Part shown: in pieces, positions 27,649 to 35,771 of the stretch | Numbering within the stretch: the first letter of the stretch is position 1 | Layout of the letters: each line of letters begins with the position of its first letter | Source: Mycolicibacterium sp. P9-64 | GTDB taxonomy: Bacteria > Actinomycetota > Actinomycetes > Mycobacteriales > Mycobacteriaceae | DNA: 64,000 nucleotides | NCBI RefSeq assembly: GCF_008329605.1 | Contig: NZ_NPKO01000008.1 | Location: forward strand, 351,463 to 415,462 | Direction: 5' to 3' | The notes under the pieces: model-generated | Seen by the model: only the letters and a program-made list of their open reading frames with translations | What the model was told of the DNA's origin: nothing | The model's database searches: none | Made by a program: the position numbers and the translations under genes

Positions 27649-28253
27649 TGAGCGTCGCCCCCGACGGCGACGGGCGGATTCGCTGCACGTGGGCGGACTT
27701 CACCGGATCACGTTCGGATGCCCCGGATTCCGTGATGTATCGCGACTATCACGACTACGAGTGGGGCCGCCGGTTGCGCGGGACTCGCGAACTGTTCGAG
27801 CGGATGTCGCTCGAGGCGTTCCAGAGCGGTCTGTCGTGGCTCATCATCCTGCGCAAGCGGGAGAACTTTCGGCGTGCCTTCAAACGGTTCGACGTTGCGA
27901 AGGTGGCCCGATTCACCGAACGTGACGTCGAGCGCCTGATGGCCGACACCGGGATCGTCCGCAACCGCGCCAAGGTGGACGCCACCATCGCCAACGCCCG
28001 CGCGGTTGCCGACCTCTTGGACGAGGGAGTCGATCTCAGTGAGTTGCTGTGGTCGTTCGCGCCGCCGCCGCGGCCTCGCCCCGCCGACTCTGCAGCTGTG
28101 CCCGCGATCACTCCTGAGTCCACGGCGATGGCAAGGGAACTGAAGCGTCGTGGGTTCAAGTTCGTGGGCCCCACCACTGCCTACGCGCTGATGCAGGCCA
28201 CCGGAATGGTCGACGACCATCTGACGTCGTGCTGGGTCCCGGTCGAGGCGTGA
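27648..28253 (+). CDS. tagA: DNA-3-methyladenine glycosylase I
   Basis: A 201-residue 3-methyladenine DNA glycosylase of the TagI family (Rv1210). It excises 3-methyladenine from alkylated DNA. Typical segments are CTWADF at the N-terminus, YHDYEWG, LSLEAFQSGLSW-type (here MSLEAFQSGLSWLIIL), and the C-terminal KFVGPTTAYALMQATGMVDDH. The classical N-terminal CxW and C-terminal His/Cys zinc ligands are in place (DHLTSCW). It shares an overlap with the upstream DivIVA-like gene (TGATG). Confidence 0.92.
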   Translation: MSVAPDGDGRIRCTWADFTGSRSDAPDSVMYRDYHDYEWGRRLRGTRELFERMSLEAFQSGLSWLIILRKRENFRRAFKRFDVAKVARFTERDVERLMADTGIVRNRAKVDATIANARAVADLLDEGVDLSELLWSFAPPPRPRPADSAAVPAITPESTAMARELKRRGFKFVGPTTAYALMQATGMVDDHLTSCWVPVEA

Positions 28254-28434
28254 GTGCAGTCGTGGTGGCGCCGCGCGAGGACCCTTGGCCGGGTCTTTGC
28301 ACATCGAAGGCCCGTCATAGGGAAGAATGCAAGAAGTTCAGTTGCAGTTCAGTGCTGGGAGCTGCCGACGGATGGCAGTCCCGGCTGGAGGGATCCGCTC
28401 ACGCGGGTCCGCACCTTCGGAGAGGGAGCAGTCG

Positions 28435-28602
28435 ATGGCGGCGATGAAGCCCCGGACCGGCGACGGTCCATTGGAAGCAACCAAGGAGGGGCGTGGCATC
28501 GTGATGCGAGTACCACTGGAGGGTGGCGGACGTCTTGTCGTCGAGCTCACTCCGGACGAGGCCGCAGCCCTCGGCGACGAACTCAAGGCCGTGACCAGCT
28601 AG
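28435..28602 (+). CDS. DUF3117 small conserved protein (Rv1211-like)
   Basis: A 55-residue protein almost identical across mycobacteria and actinobacteria. It starts AAMKPRTGDGPLEATKEG and continues with RGIVMRVPLEGGGRLVVEL and a short acidic helix. Function is unknown; the extreme conservation implies an essential or widely used role. ATG at 28435 follows a GAGGGAG site. The 181 bp before it hold no other gene and presumably carry its own promoter. Confidence 0.88.
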   Translation: MAAMKPRTGDGPLEATKEGRGIVMRVPLEGGGRLVVELTPDEAAALGDELKAVTS

Positions 28603-28690
28603 TCCCATTGCCCGGGGCCCACGTTCGCACGCGGGGGACCACCATTCCATTTGCACGCGGGGGGCGCGTGCGCTCAGTGCACCGCAATCG

Positions 28691-29854
28691 CTACGAGGCG
28701 ACCTCTCGGTAGATGTCGAGCGTCTGCTCGGCGATGCGCGCCCAAGAGAATTCGTCGATACAGCGCTGGCGTCCCGTCTGCCCGTAGCGCTGCGCCCGCT
28801 CGGGATCGGCGACGAGCGCATTCACGCCGTCGGCGAGACCGGCCTCGAAGGATGCGGTGTCGGCCGGGTCGTAGTGCACGAGCAGTCCGGTCTCCTGGTC
28901 GGCCACCACCTCGGGAATGCCGCCGACGTCCGACGCGACAACGGCCGTCGAGCAGGCCATGGCTTCGAGGTTCACGATGCCGAGTGGTTCGTAGACCGAC
29001 GGGCACACGAAAACCGTTGCCGCCGATAGTATTTCGCGAATCTGTTCGGTGGGTCGCATGTCCTGCACCCAGAACACCCCATCGCGGACCCGCTGGAGTT
29101 CCTCGACGGCGGCCTTGACCTCGGCCGCGATCTCGGGGGTGTCCGGCGCGCCGGCGCACAACACCAGCTGCACGTCCGGCGCGAACCGGTGCGCGGCCGC
29201 AACCAGGTGCGCGACGCCCTTCTGTCGGGTGATCCTTCCGACGAACGCCACGATCGGCTTGGTCAGGTCGACGCCGAGATCGGCGAGTACCGAGTTGCCC
29301 GGCTGCGGCTGAGCCGGGTACCAGACGTCGGTGTCGATGCCGTTCTTCACGACGTGCACCCGGTTGGGATCCAGCGCCGGGTACGTTCGCAGGACGTCGT
29401 CTCGCATGCCTGCACTCACCGCGATCACCGCGTCGGCGGCCTCGACGGCAGTTCGCTCCACCCACGACGACACGCGGTAGCCGCCACCGAGCTGCTCGGC
29501 CTTCCATGGCCGCATCGGCTCGAGCGAATGTGCCGTCAACACATGGGGAACGCCGTACAACAGCGCGGCGATGTGTCCTGCCATCCCGGCGTACCAGGTG
29601 TGGGAGTGCACGACCGTCGCCCCTGCAGCGGCGTTGACCATGGCCAGGTCGGCCGACAGCGTGGACAGGGCCGGGTTGGCGCCAACCAGCGCGGGGTCGG
29701 GCTGCGCCACGAAGGCGCCGTCGCGTGGCGCGCCCATGCAGTGCACGTCGACCTCGCACAGATGCCGAAGTTGCGCGACGAGCTCGGTGACATGCACCCC
29801 CGCGCCGCCGTACACCTCGGGTGGATACTCCCGTGTCATCATCGCCACCCGCAT
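28691..29854 (-). CDS. glgM: Alpha-maltose-1-phosphate synthase GlgM (GlgA-type GT4)
   Basis: A 387-residue GT-B glycosyltransferase (GT4), orthologous to Rv1212c. In mycobacteria this enzyme uses ADP-glucose and glucose 1-phosphate to make alpha-maltose 1-phosphate, which GlgE polymerises to alpha-glucan. The N-terminal domain starts MMTREYPPEVYGGAGVHV; the C-terminal donor site has VGRITRQKGV and EPLGIVNLEAMA, the ExxxxxxxE signature. It is divergent from glgC, which supplies its ADP-glucose donor, across 133 bp. Confidence 0.93.
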   Translation of the reverse strand: MRVAMMTREYPPEVYGGAGVHVTELVAQLRHLCEVDVHCMGAPRDGAFVAQPDPALVGANPALSTLSADLAMVNAAAGATVVHSHTWYAGMAGHIAALLYGVPHVLTAHSLEPMRPWKAEQLGGGYRVSSWVERTAVEAADAVIAVSAGMRDDVLRTYPALDPNRVHVVKNGIDTDVWYPAQPQPGNSVLADLGVDLTKPIVAFVGRITRQKGVAHLVAAAHRFAPDVQLVLCAGAPDTPEIAAEVKAAVEELQRVRDGVFWVQDMRPTEQIREILSAATVFVCPSVYEPLGIVNLEAMACSTAVVASDVGGIPEVVADQETGLLVHYDPADTASFEAGLADGVNALVADPERAQRYGQTGRQRCIDEFSWARIAEQTLDIYREVAS

Positions 29855-29987
29855 GGTGAAGACGGTAGTAGACCCGTCCTGCGTTGGGGCGTCGCCTCAC
29901 CAATTGCCTTGACCTACAGCCCGTCAGAACTCGCGGTAATCGTGTCAATGCCTAGCCGCAGGTGGTGGGGGCCGATAGGTTTGACAC

Positions 29988-31202
29988 ATGAGGGAATTGC
30001 CACACGTGCTGGGCATCGTCCTGGCTGGCGGCGAGGGCAAGCGTCTCTATCCGCTGACCGCCGACCGTGCCAAGCCCGCGGTCCCGTTCGGGGGCGCTTA
30101 TCGGCTCATCGACTTCGTACTCTCGAATCTGGTCAACGCCAGATATCTGCGAATCTGTGTTCTCACGCAATACAAGTCGCATTCGCTGGACCGCCACATC
30201 TCGCAGAACTGGCGGCTTTCCGGGCTTGCCGGGGAGTACATCACCCCGGTGCCCGCGCAGCAGCGCCTCGGCCCGCGCTGGTACACCGGATCGGCTGACG
30301 CGATCTTGCAGTCGATGAACTTGATCTACGACGAGGATCCCGATTACGTCGTCGTGTTCGGTGCGGACCACATCTATCGCATGGACCCCGAGCAGATGCT
30401 CCAGTTCCACATCGACAGCGGCGCTGGGGCGACGGTCGCAGGCATCCGGGTGCCGCGCGCCGAGGCGACCGCGTTCGGCTGCATCGACGCCGACGATTCC
30501 GGCCGCATCCGCGCGTTCGTGGAGAAGCCCGCCGATCCGCCGGGCACGCCCGATGATCCCGAGCAGACGTTCGCGTCGATGGGCAACTACATCTTCAGCA
30601 CGAAGGTGCTCGTCGACGCCATCCGCGCCGACGCCGAGGACGACGACTCCGATCACGACATGGGCGGCGACATCATTCCGCGACTCGTCGCCGACGGCAT
30701 GGCCGCGGTGTACGACTTCAACGACAACGAAGTGCCCGGCGCGACGGAACGCGATCACGGCTACTGGCGTGACGTCGGCACGCTGGACGCGTTCTACGAC
30801 GCGCACATGGATTTGGTGTCCGTACACCCGGTGTTCAACCTGTACAACCGGCGCTGGCCGATCCGGGGCGAACCGGAGAACCTCGCACCCGCCAAGTTCG
30901 TCAACGGCGGCTCGGCGCAGGAGTCGGTGGTCGGTGCGGGCAGCATCATCTCGGCGGCGTCCGTGCGCAACTCGGTGCTGTCGTCCAACGTCGTCATCGA
31001 TGATGGCGCGATCGTCGAGGGCAGCGTGATCATGCCCGGCGTCCGGATCGGCCGCGGCGCCGTGGTGCGGCACGCCATCCTCGACAAGAACGTCGTCGTC
31101 GGGCCCGGCGAGATGGTCGGCGTGGATCTGGAGAAGGACCGCGAGCGGTTCGCGATCAGCGCGGGCGGCGTGGTCGCGGTCGGCAAGGGAATCTGGATCT
31201 AA
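29988..31202 (+). CDS. glgC: Glucose-1-phosphate adenylyltransferase GlgC
   Basis: A 404-residue ADP-glucose pyrophosphorylase, full length (Rv1213). It makes ADP-glucose from ATP and glucose 1-phosphate, the committed step for glycogen and maltose 1-phosphate. VLAGGEGKRLYPLT (residues 11-24) is the nucleotidyltransferase signature with substrate-binding Arg and Lys; GADHIYRMD and YWRDVGT are also intact. The C-terminal 120 residues form the left-handed beta-helix (VVGAGSIISAASVRNSV and later repeats). A TAGGTT about 6 bases from the ATG could be a -10 hexamer for a nearly leaderless transcript. Confidence 0.96.
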   Translation: MRELPHVLGIVLAGGEGKRLYPLTADRAKPAVPFGGAYRLIDFVLSNLVNARYLRICVLTQYKSHSLDRHISQNWRLSGLAGEYITPVPAQQRLGPRWYTGSADAILQSMNLIYDEDPDYVVVFGADHIYRMDPEQMLQFHIDSGAGATVAGIRVPRAEATAFGCIDADDSGRIRAFVEKPADPPGTPDDPEQTFASMGNYIFSTKVLVDAIRADAEDDDSDHDMGGDIIPRLVADGMAAVYDFNDNEVPGATERDHGYWRDVGTLDAFYDAHMDLVSVHPVFNLYNRRWPIRGEPENLAPAKFVNGGSAQESVVGAGSIISAASVRNSVLSSNVVIDDGAIVEGSVIMPGVRIGRGAVVRHAILDKNVVVGPGEMVGVDLEKDRERFAISAGGVVAVGKGIWI

Positions 31203-31280
31203 GGCCCCGGCATCCCCTTCGGCGAGCGCGCGAGTCTGCCGCCGACACGCCGTAGTTCTGCAGGAGTTTGCGCACGCTCG

Positions 31281-31865
31281 CTAGCCCGCGGCTGCCTTGC
31301 GTCGGCGCCTGCGCAGGATCCGGAACACCGCCCAGCCCAACAAGATCACGCCGACCAACACCAGAACCGGTAGCAGGATCGCCGCGAACACCAGGCCGAC
31401 GCTGGCGACGTCTTCGATGGTGCTCAGCACGGGCGCGGCCACACCTGCGGTGGCGACGTTGGCTGCGGGCCGCACCGTCGACTTCGTCAGCGACACGACG
31501 AGTGCGGTGACCACGCCGACGGCGATCGGAATCCATTGGCCCGATTGCGCGAACGCCCCGGGGTCGGTGACCGCCGAGGTCTGAGCGGCCGTGCCCGACC
31601 CGAACACGATGCCGCCCGCGGTCGGCCTAACGAACGTCTGGATGACGTCGTTGACACTGTCGAGCGCGGGCACCTTGTCGGCCACGACCTCGACGACGAG
31701 CAGGATCGCGACGATCGCCATCACCCAGCCGTTCTCCAACCACGCCCAGCCGTGGGGCAACGACACCAGGTCGGTGAACCGGGACAACAGCCCGAGCGCC
31801 AGCAGCGGGATGTACGCGTTGAGTCCCGCGGCGGTGGCCAGCCCGAAGCCGGTCAGCAGCTCCAT
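31281..31865 (-). CDS. DUF4126 integral membrane protein
   Basis: A 194-residue membrane protein with about five hydrophobic helices and the DUF4126 start ELLTGFGLATAAGLNAYIPL. VVADKVPALDSVND and VRPTAGGIVFG are conserved family segments; the C-terminus is a run of arginines on the inner side. Function is unknown. The 78 bp separating it from glgC contain an imperfect inverted repeat (GCGAGCG near 31222 and CGCTCGC near 31282) that could terminate glgC. It marks the start of the accessory block. Confidence 0.82.
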   Translation of the reverse strand: MELLTGFGLATAAGLNAYIPLLALGLLSRFTDLVSLPHGWAWLENGWVMAIVAILLVVEVVADKVPALDSVNDVIQTFVRPTAGGIVFGSGTAAQTSAVTDPGAFAQSGQWIPIAVGVVTALVVSLTKSTVRPAANVATAGVAAPVLSTIEDVASVGLVFAAILLPVLVLVGVILLGWAVFRILRRRRRKAAAG

Positions 31866-31873
31866 GAATGCTT

Positions 31874-31895
31874 CCCCCGTCGCTTCGCTCGCCCC
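31874..31895 (-). repeat. Dispersed GAGCGAAGCGACGGGG mini-repeat, copy 3
   Basis: On the reverse strand the sequence is GGGGCGAGCGAAGCGACGGG, identical to copy 1 over 20 bases. It lies just upstream of the DUF4126 start, in the gap to the zinc-ribbon gene. Confidence 0.7.
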
Positions 31896-31908
31896 TGGCG
31901 CCAGTGTC

Positions 31909-32115
31909 TCAGCTTCGGCGCCGGTCCCTCTGCTGATCGCGCTGTTGATCGCGCGGCGGGGGCTTGTCGTGCGTCGGTACCCTTGGCGTGTTTCGCACCG
32001 ACCGTCCCTTGCCCGCGACGGTGGCCAGCGCGCGGTAGCAGCGCGGGCATATCGGCTTTCCCGCCTTGTCCACCGACCAACTCTTGCCGCTGCCGGGGCA
32101 TGATCGCCCGGTCAT
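31909..32115 (-). CDS. Small zinc-ribbon-like protein
   Basis: A 68-residue protein starting at ATG 32115, overlapping the vapC stop by 4 bp. It opens TGRSCPGSGKSWSVDKAGKP and continues ICPRCYRAL, so one Cys-Pro and one CPRC pair could bind zinc; the rest is basic, with a repeated RDQQRDQQRDRR tail. The overlap with vapC suggests co-transcription with the toxin-antitoxin pair. I do not recognise a characterised family. It could bind nucleic acid, but nothing else supports that. Confidence 0.55.
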   Translation of the reverse strand: MTGRSCPGSGKSWSVDKAGKPICPRCYRALATVAGKGRSVRNTPRVPTHDKPPPRDQQRDQQRDRRRS

Positions 32116-32507
32116 GCGGGAACCAGCACTGCGACGTCGCCGTGTAGGTGCGCCAGCCCGCTGTCGAGCGTCACCAGCTGGCCTTGGTGGCTCCGCGCGA
32201 GTTGGGCAAGGTAGGCGTCGGTGACCTGGCGGTGACTCATGACGCCGCCTAGTTCGACCTCGGTGAAGGGCATGTGGTCGGCCCAGAACTCGTGGCGGCT
32301 GGCGTCGCATACTGCGCTGACGACATCGCGTGCGGCGGCTGCGGATTGGCCCGCGCGCAACAGGAATCGCATGAGGTTCCCCTGGGTGATCGGGCAGGTC
32401 GCAAAGTCGGTGTCGGACGTCGACAACCAATCGGCGGCTGCGTCGTGATGCACGTGTTCGGCGACGACGAGCGCGACGAGCACGTTCGCGTCCAGCAGTG
32501 CCGTCAT
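32112..32507 (-). CDS. vapC: VapC-type PIN-domain toxin
   Basis: A 131-residue PIN-domain protein. The acidic active-site residues are visible: Asp near the N-terminus (LLDANVLVALV), a central Glu (the FTEVELG region), and a late Asp (TLDSGLA). VapC toxins are ribonucleases that cleave tRNA or rRNA when their antitoxin is degraded. The ATG at 32507 overlaps the antitoxin stop by 4 bp, the usual coupled arrangement. Target RNA cannot be predicted. Confidence 0.85.
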   Translation of the reverse strand: MTALLDANVLVALVVAEHVHHDAAADWLSTSDTDFATCPITQGNLMRFLLRAGQSAAAARDVVSAVCDASRHEFWADHMPFTEVELGGVMSHRQVTDAYLAQLARSHQGQLVTLDSGLAHLHGDVAVLVPA

Positions 32508-32728
32508 TCGTCGTCCAGGGAGCGCACGTCTTCGGAGGTCACGATCGTTCCGACACTGACGACGGGCAATCCCGTTCGCGGGTCCGTCGACATCGAGGTT
32601 GGCGTGCCCGCTCCCAAGCCGCGCCGAATGAGGTCGGCCACGGTTTCGCTCAACGTGCGGTGGGTGTCGCGAGCGATCGCCAGCGCCTGTTTGTGCAGTT
32701 CTTCGGGTAGGTCGATGGTGGTGCGCAC
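32504..32728 (-). CDS. vapB: VapB-type antitoxin
   Basis: A 74-residue ribbon-helix-helix protein: RTTIDLPEELHKQALAIA followed by TLSETVADLIRRGLG form the strand and two helices of the DNA-binding domain, and the C-terminal 35 residues should wrap the VapC toxin. GTG 32728 is chosen because the strand starts there; the region upstream looks like promoter. A palindrome at 32740-32759 fits an autoregulatory operator. Confidence 0.85.
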   Translation of the reverse strand: MRTTIDLPEELHKQALAIARDTHRTLSETVADLIRRGLGAGTPTSMSTDPRTGLPVVSVGTIVTSEDVRSLDDE

Positions 32729-32739
32729 GCCACACCGTA

Positions 32740-32759
32740 GCATCATCGCATCGTGATGC
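32740..32759. promoter_or_regulatory. Candidate VapB operator
   Basis: GCATCA (32740-32745) and TGATGC (32754-32759) are perfect inverted arms 12 bp upstream of the vapB start; a nested GCATC-GT-GATGC shares the right arm. VapBC pairs normally repress themselves at such sites. The same DNA also lies upstream of the catabolic operon. Confidence 0.45.
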
Positions 32760-32799
32760 ATTGATGCGTCGAGATCGCATCGGCCACTCCCGCCTGAGC

Positions 32800-32827
32800 C
32801 TGATCGCCCGTCACCCCACCCTAGAAT
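32800..32827 (+). promoter_or_regulatory. Candidate promoter of the catabolic cluster
   Basis: A good -10 hexamer TAGAAT (32822-32827) lies 30 bp before the first kinase ATG. A weak -35, CTGATC (32800-32805), is 16 bp upstream. The weak -35 would suit an activator such as the SorC-type protein encoded in the same operon. Confidence 0.4.
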
Positions 32828-32856
32828 CTGAGCATCCGAACAAGGGCTGCCTGCGA

Positions 32857-34554
32857 ATGACGAAGATCTTCAACGACCCCGGCGATTTTGCCGCGGAGAC
32901 ATTGGCGGGATTCGTGCGTGCCTTCCCGACTCTCGTCCAGCAGGTCCCTGGCGGCGTCGTTCGCGCGACCGCACCCGCTCCGGGAAAGGTCGCAGTGGTC
33001 ATCGGCGGCGGCAGCGGTCACTATCCAGCCTTCGCCGGATGGGTCGGAACCGGCCTCGCGGACGGGGCCGTCGTCGGCGACGTCTTTGCGTCGCCATCGG
33101 CGCACCAAGTGGTCTCGGTCGCGATGGAGGCTCAGGCCGGCGCCGGAGTGCTTCTGACCTATGGCAACTACGCCGGTGACGTGCTCAACTTCAAGGCCGC
33201 CGCCGAGGAACTCAGCGCGGCCGGTGTCCCAACCCGCACCATCGTGGTCACCGACGACCTCGCCTCGGCGCCGCGCGCCGAACAGATGCTTCGGCGCGGC
33301 GTTGCGGGTGACCTCTTCGTCATCAAGGTGGCGGCAGCGGCTGCCGAAGCCGGCTTCGACCTCGATGCGGTGGCGGTGTTGGCAGCCCGCGCGAACAAAC
33401 GAACGTCGTCGCTCAGCGTCGCGTTCACCGGCTGCACACTGCCCGGCTCGGACGCGCCGTTGTTCTCACTTCCCCAGGGGCGGATGGGGGTTGGTCTTGG
33501 CCTGCACGGTGAACCCGGCATCTCCGAGGAGCCACTGTTACGGGCCGCCGAGCTGGCGGACCTACTGGTTGCGCGTGTTCTCGCGGAGCGGCCGGAGGGG
33601 GCGCAACGGGCGGCCGTCCTGGTCAACGGGATGGGCTCGACGCGGTACGAAGAATTGTTCGTCCTCTGGAACGAGATCGCACCGCGGCTCGAGGACCACG
33701 GCGTCGACATCGTGGAACCCGAAGTGGGCGAACTGATTACCAGCTTGGACATGGCTGGGGTGTCACTCACGCTGAGTTGGCTTGACGAAGAGCTGGAGGC
33801 GATGTGGGGCGCGCCTGCCACCTCCCCGGCGTACCGCAAGACCCCCGTCGAGCCCGGGGCGCCGATCAAGCGTCCGATCCAACCGCCGGCGCCGCGCGCC
33901 ATTCCGGCGGCCAGCTCCGATTCCCAGGAGATCGCGAAACGCATTCACGCTGCATTGGAGTCCGTCGCGGGCTCACTGGCCGAGCACGAGACCGAACTCG
34001 GCGAGTATGACGCCTTTGCAGGCAACGGCGATCACGGCAGGGTGATGGTTCGCGGTGCGCGCGCTGCGGCAGCGGCGGCGGCACGCGCAGTCGCCGACGG
34101 AGCCGGCGCCGCGACCACGCTCGTCCACGCGGCCGATGCCTGGAGCGATCGTGCCGGTGGAAGCTCAGGGGCGCTGTGGGGCAGTGGATTACGTGCAGTC
34201 GCTGGCGTACTTTCCGACGACGAGATCAGTCCCTGTGTCGCGACCACCGCACCGCGTGCGGCGCTGGACGCCGTCACCGCCTATGGCAACGCCCGCCTCG
34301 GTGACAAGACGGTCGTCGACGCATTCTTGCCGTTCGTCGAAAGCCTGGAGGCCGACCTCCTGGCCGAACTGCCATTGGGCGCGGCATGGGTCAACGCTGC
34401 CGCGGCGGCCGCCAGGGCGGCCGAATCCACCGCATCGCTGACTCCGCGGTTGGGTCGGGCGCGACCGTTGGCCGCCCGCAGTCTTGGACACCCCGATCCC
34501 GGTGCGGTGTCGTTTGCGATCGTAATGGCCGCTGTATCAGAGCATTTCGCGTGA
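32857..34554 (+). CDS. Dihydroxyacetone/tetrulose kinase (DhaK-DhaL fusion), first copy
   Basis: A 565-residue ATP-dependent kinase of the DAK family. The DhaK part (1-330) has GGGSGHYPAF with His55, GNYAGDVLNF with the conserved Asp, and LGLHGEPG with His217, the residue that binds the keto-sugar covalently. The DhaL ATP domain (350-565) has GGSSGALWG, but its Mg-binding loop reads D385-AFAG-N390-GD392HG: the middle Asp of the usual DxxxxDxD is Asn. Related kinases in M. smegmatis phosphorylate L- or D-erythrulose. The gene overlaps the SorC gene by 4 bp. It is either an active erythrulose kinase or a weakened paralogue of the second copy. Confidence 0.8.
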   Translation: MTKIFNDPGDFAAETLAGFVRAFPTLVQQVPGGVVRATAPAPGKVAVVIGGGSGHYPAFAGWVGTGLADGAVVGDVFASPSAHQVVSVAMEAQAGAGVLLTYGNYAGDVLNFKAAAEELSAAGVPTRTIVVTDDLASAPRAEQMLRRGVAGDLFVIKVAAAAAEAGFDLDAVAVLAARANKRTSSLSVAFTGCTLPGSDAPLFSLPQGRMGVGLGLHGEPGISEEPLLRAAELADLLVARVLAERPEGAQRAAVLVNGMGSTRYEELFVLWNEIAPRLEDHGVDIVEPEVGELITSLDMAGVSLTLSWLDEELEAMWGAPATSPAYRKTPVEPGAPIKRPIQPPAPRAIPAASSDSQEIAKRIHAALESVAGSLAEHETELGEYDAFAGNGDHGRVMVRGARAAAAAAARAVADGAGAATTLVHAADAWSDRAGGSSGALWGSGLRAVAGVLSDDEISPCVATTAPRAALDAVTAYGNARLGDKTVVDAFLPFVESLEADLLAELPLGAAWVNAAAAAARAAESTASLTPRLGRARPLAARSLGHPDPGAVSFAIVMAAVSEHFA

Positions 34555-35519
34555 GTTCGCTTTCGCGGAGTGCCACCGCCCTACGGGCTGCCGAAATGTA
34601 CTTCATCGACAACATGACGATGGACGACATCGGCAACGCGCTGGGATGTTCGCGGGCCACGGTGTCACGGCTGGTTGCCGAAGCCAAGACGTCGGGGCTG
34701 GTCGAGATCATCGTGCACCGAAAGGGTAGGGCCCCGGCGACTTTGGAACGTGTCATCGGCGAGCGGTACGGAATCGATGTCACGGTGGTTGCGCCGCCGA
34801 CAACGGCCACGGACGGCGATCGTCTTCGGTATGGCGCAACACAAGGCGCAGCACTGCTGCGCGCCAACCTGGCACCCGACTTGTCCGTCGCGGTCACGTG
34901 GGGCGTCACCGTCGCCGCCGTGGCCCGTAGCCTTTCGCCGGGAGTCGTGCCGGGATTGCAGATCGTGCAGATGAGCGGAACGGGCAACACCTTCTCCTCA
35001 GGCGCGGAGTACGCATCAGGCACTCTTGGCCGGTTTGGCGCCGCGCTTGGTGCGCGGGTGCACCATTTCCCCGTTCCGGCTTTCTTCGACGCGCCGGCAT
35101 CTCAGACCGCGATGTGGTCGGAACGCTCCGTGCAACGCGTGCTCCGACTGCAGCAGCGGGCCAACGTCGCGGTCTTCTCGTTGAGCGCCCTCGGCGGACC
35201 GATCCCCGGTCACCTGTATCGCGCCGGCTACCTGCAGCGCGAGGAGTTGCAATCGTTGGCCCGTCAAGGCGTGGTCGGGGATGTCGGAACCGTCTTTCTG
35301 CGCGCCGACGGCAGCAGCGAAACGCTGCCGATCAATGCCCGCTCCAGCGGTATGCCGATAGACGCACTGAAGATGATTCCGAAGCGGATCTGCATCGCCC
35401 TCGGGGCGGCCAAAGCGCCCGTCATCCGGGCTGCCCTACTGGCTGGGGCGATTACCGATCTGGTGGTCGATGACGCCGCGGCTGACCTGCTCGCCCTCAG
35501 CGAAGCGCCCGCAATGTGA
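34551..35519 (+). CDS. SorC/DeoR-type sugar-binding transcriptional regulator
   Basis: A 322-residue SorC-family regulator. The N-terminal helix-turn-helix is MDDIGNALGCSRATVSRLV (residues about 24-42); the remainder is the sugar-phosphate-binding domain related to ribose-5-phosphate isomerase, with VTWGVTVAAVARSL and ALGAAKAPVIRAALLAG near the effector pocket. Such proteins sense a phosphorylated pathway intermediate, here plausibly an erythrulose phosphate, and control the catabolic genes. The GTG at 34551 overlaps the kinase stop (GTGA). Confidence 0.85.
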   Translation: MSSLSRSATALRAAEMYFIDNMTMDDIGNALGCSRATVSRLVAEAKTSGLVEIIVHRKGRAPATLERVIGERYGIDVTVVAPPTTATDGDRLRYGATQGAALLRANLAPDLSVAVTWGVTVAAVARSLSPGVVPGLQIVQMSGTGNTFSSGAEYASGTLGRFGAALGARVHHFPVPAFFDAPASQTAMWSERSVQRVLRLQQRANVAVFSLSALGGPIPGHLYRAGYLQREELQSLARQGVVGDVGTVFLRADGSSETLPINARSSGMPIDALKMIPKRICIALGAAKAPVIRAALLAGAITDLVVDDAAADLLALSEAPAM

Positions 35520-35771
35520 ACGGAATTGCACGAAATTGATTACTGACCGGGCGGGCGATGACGCGGCGTACGCGGATAGTGGCGCCGTGGTTGCGATTCC
35601 ATCGTCCTGAACTGCATGTTCGGCGACAACCCGCTGCGTTCGAGGCGGACGCCGAGTTGCAACTCCGTTCATCGGCGCTGTCTTTGCCGGATGTGGCGTG
35701 TCTAACATCACTGCACTCGCTGTCCCGGCGATCGACGACCACACACCCCTGTCTTTCTGCAAGGAGTCCTC
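35520..35771 (+). promoter_or_regulatory. Intergenic promoter region before the transporter operon
   Basis: This 252-bp gap separates the regulator from the transporter and probably carries a second regulated promoter. A possible -10 TAACAT lies near 35702-35707 without a clear -35. A strong AAGGAG ribosome site (35760-35765) sits six bases before the transporter ATG. No gene is visible. Confidence 0.4.

Noticed and set aside
28603..28690. Two GCACGCGGGGG motifs between the DUF3117 gene and glgM, similar to part of the LOG-gene repeat read in reverse
   Set aside because: The shared block is about eleven bases plus G-runs, which is weak evidence in such GC-rich DNA.
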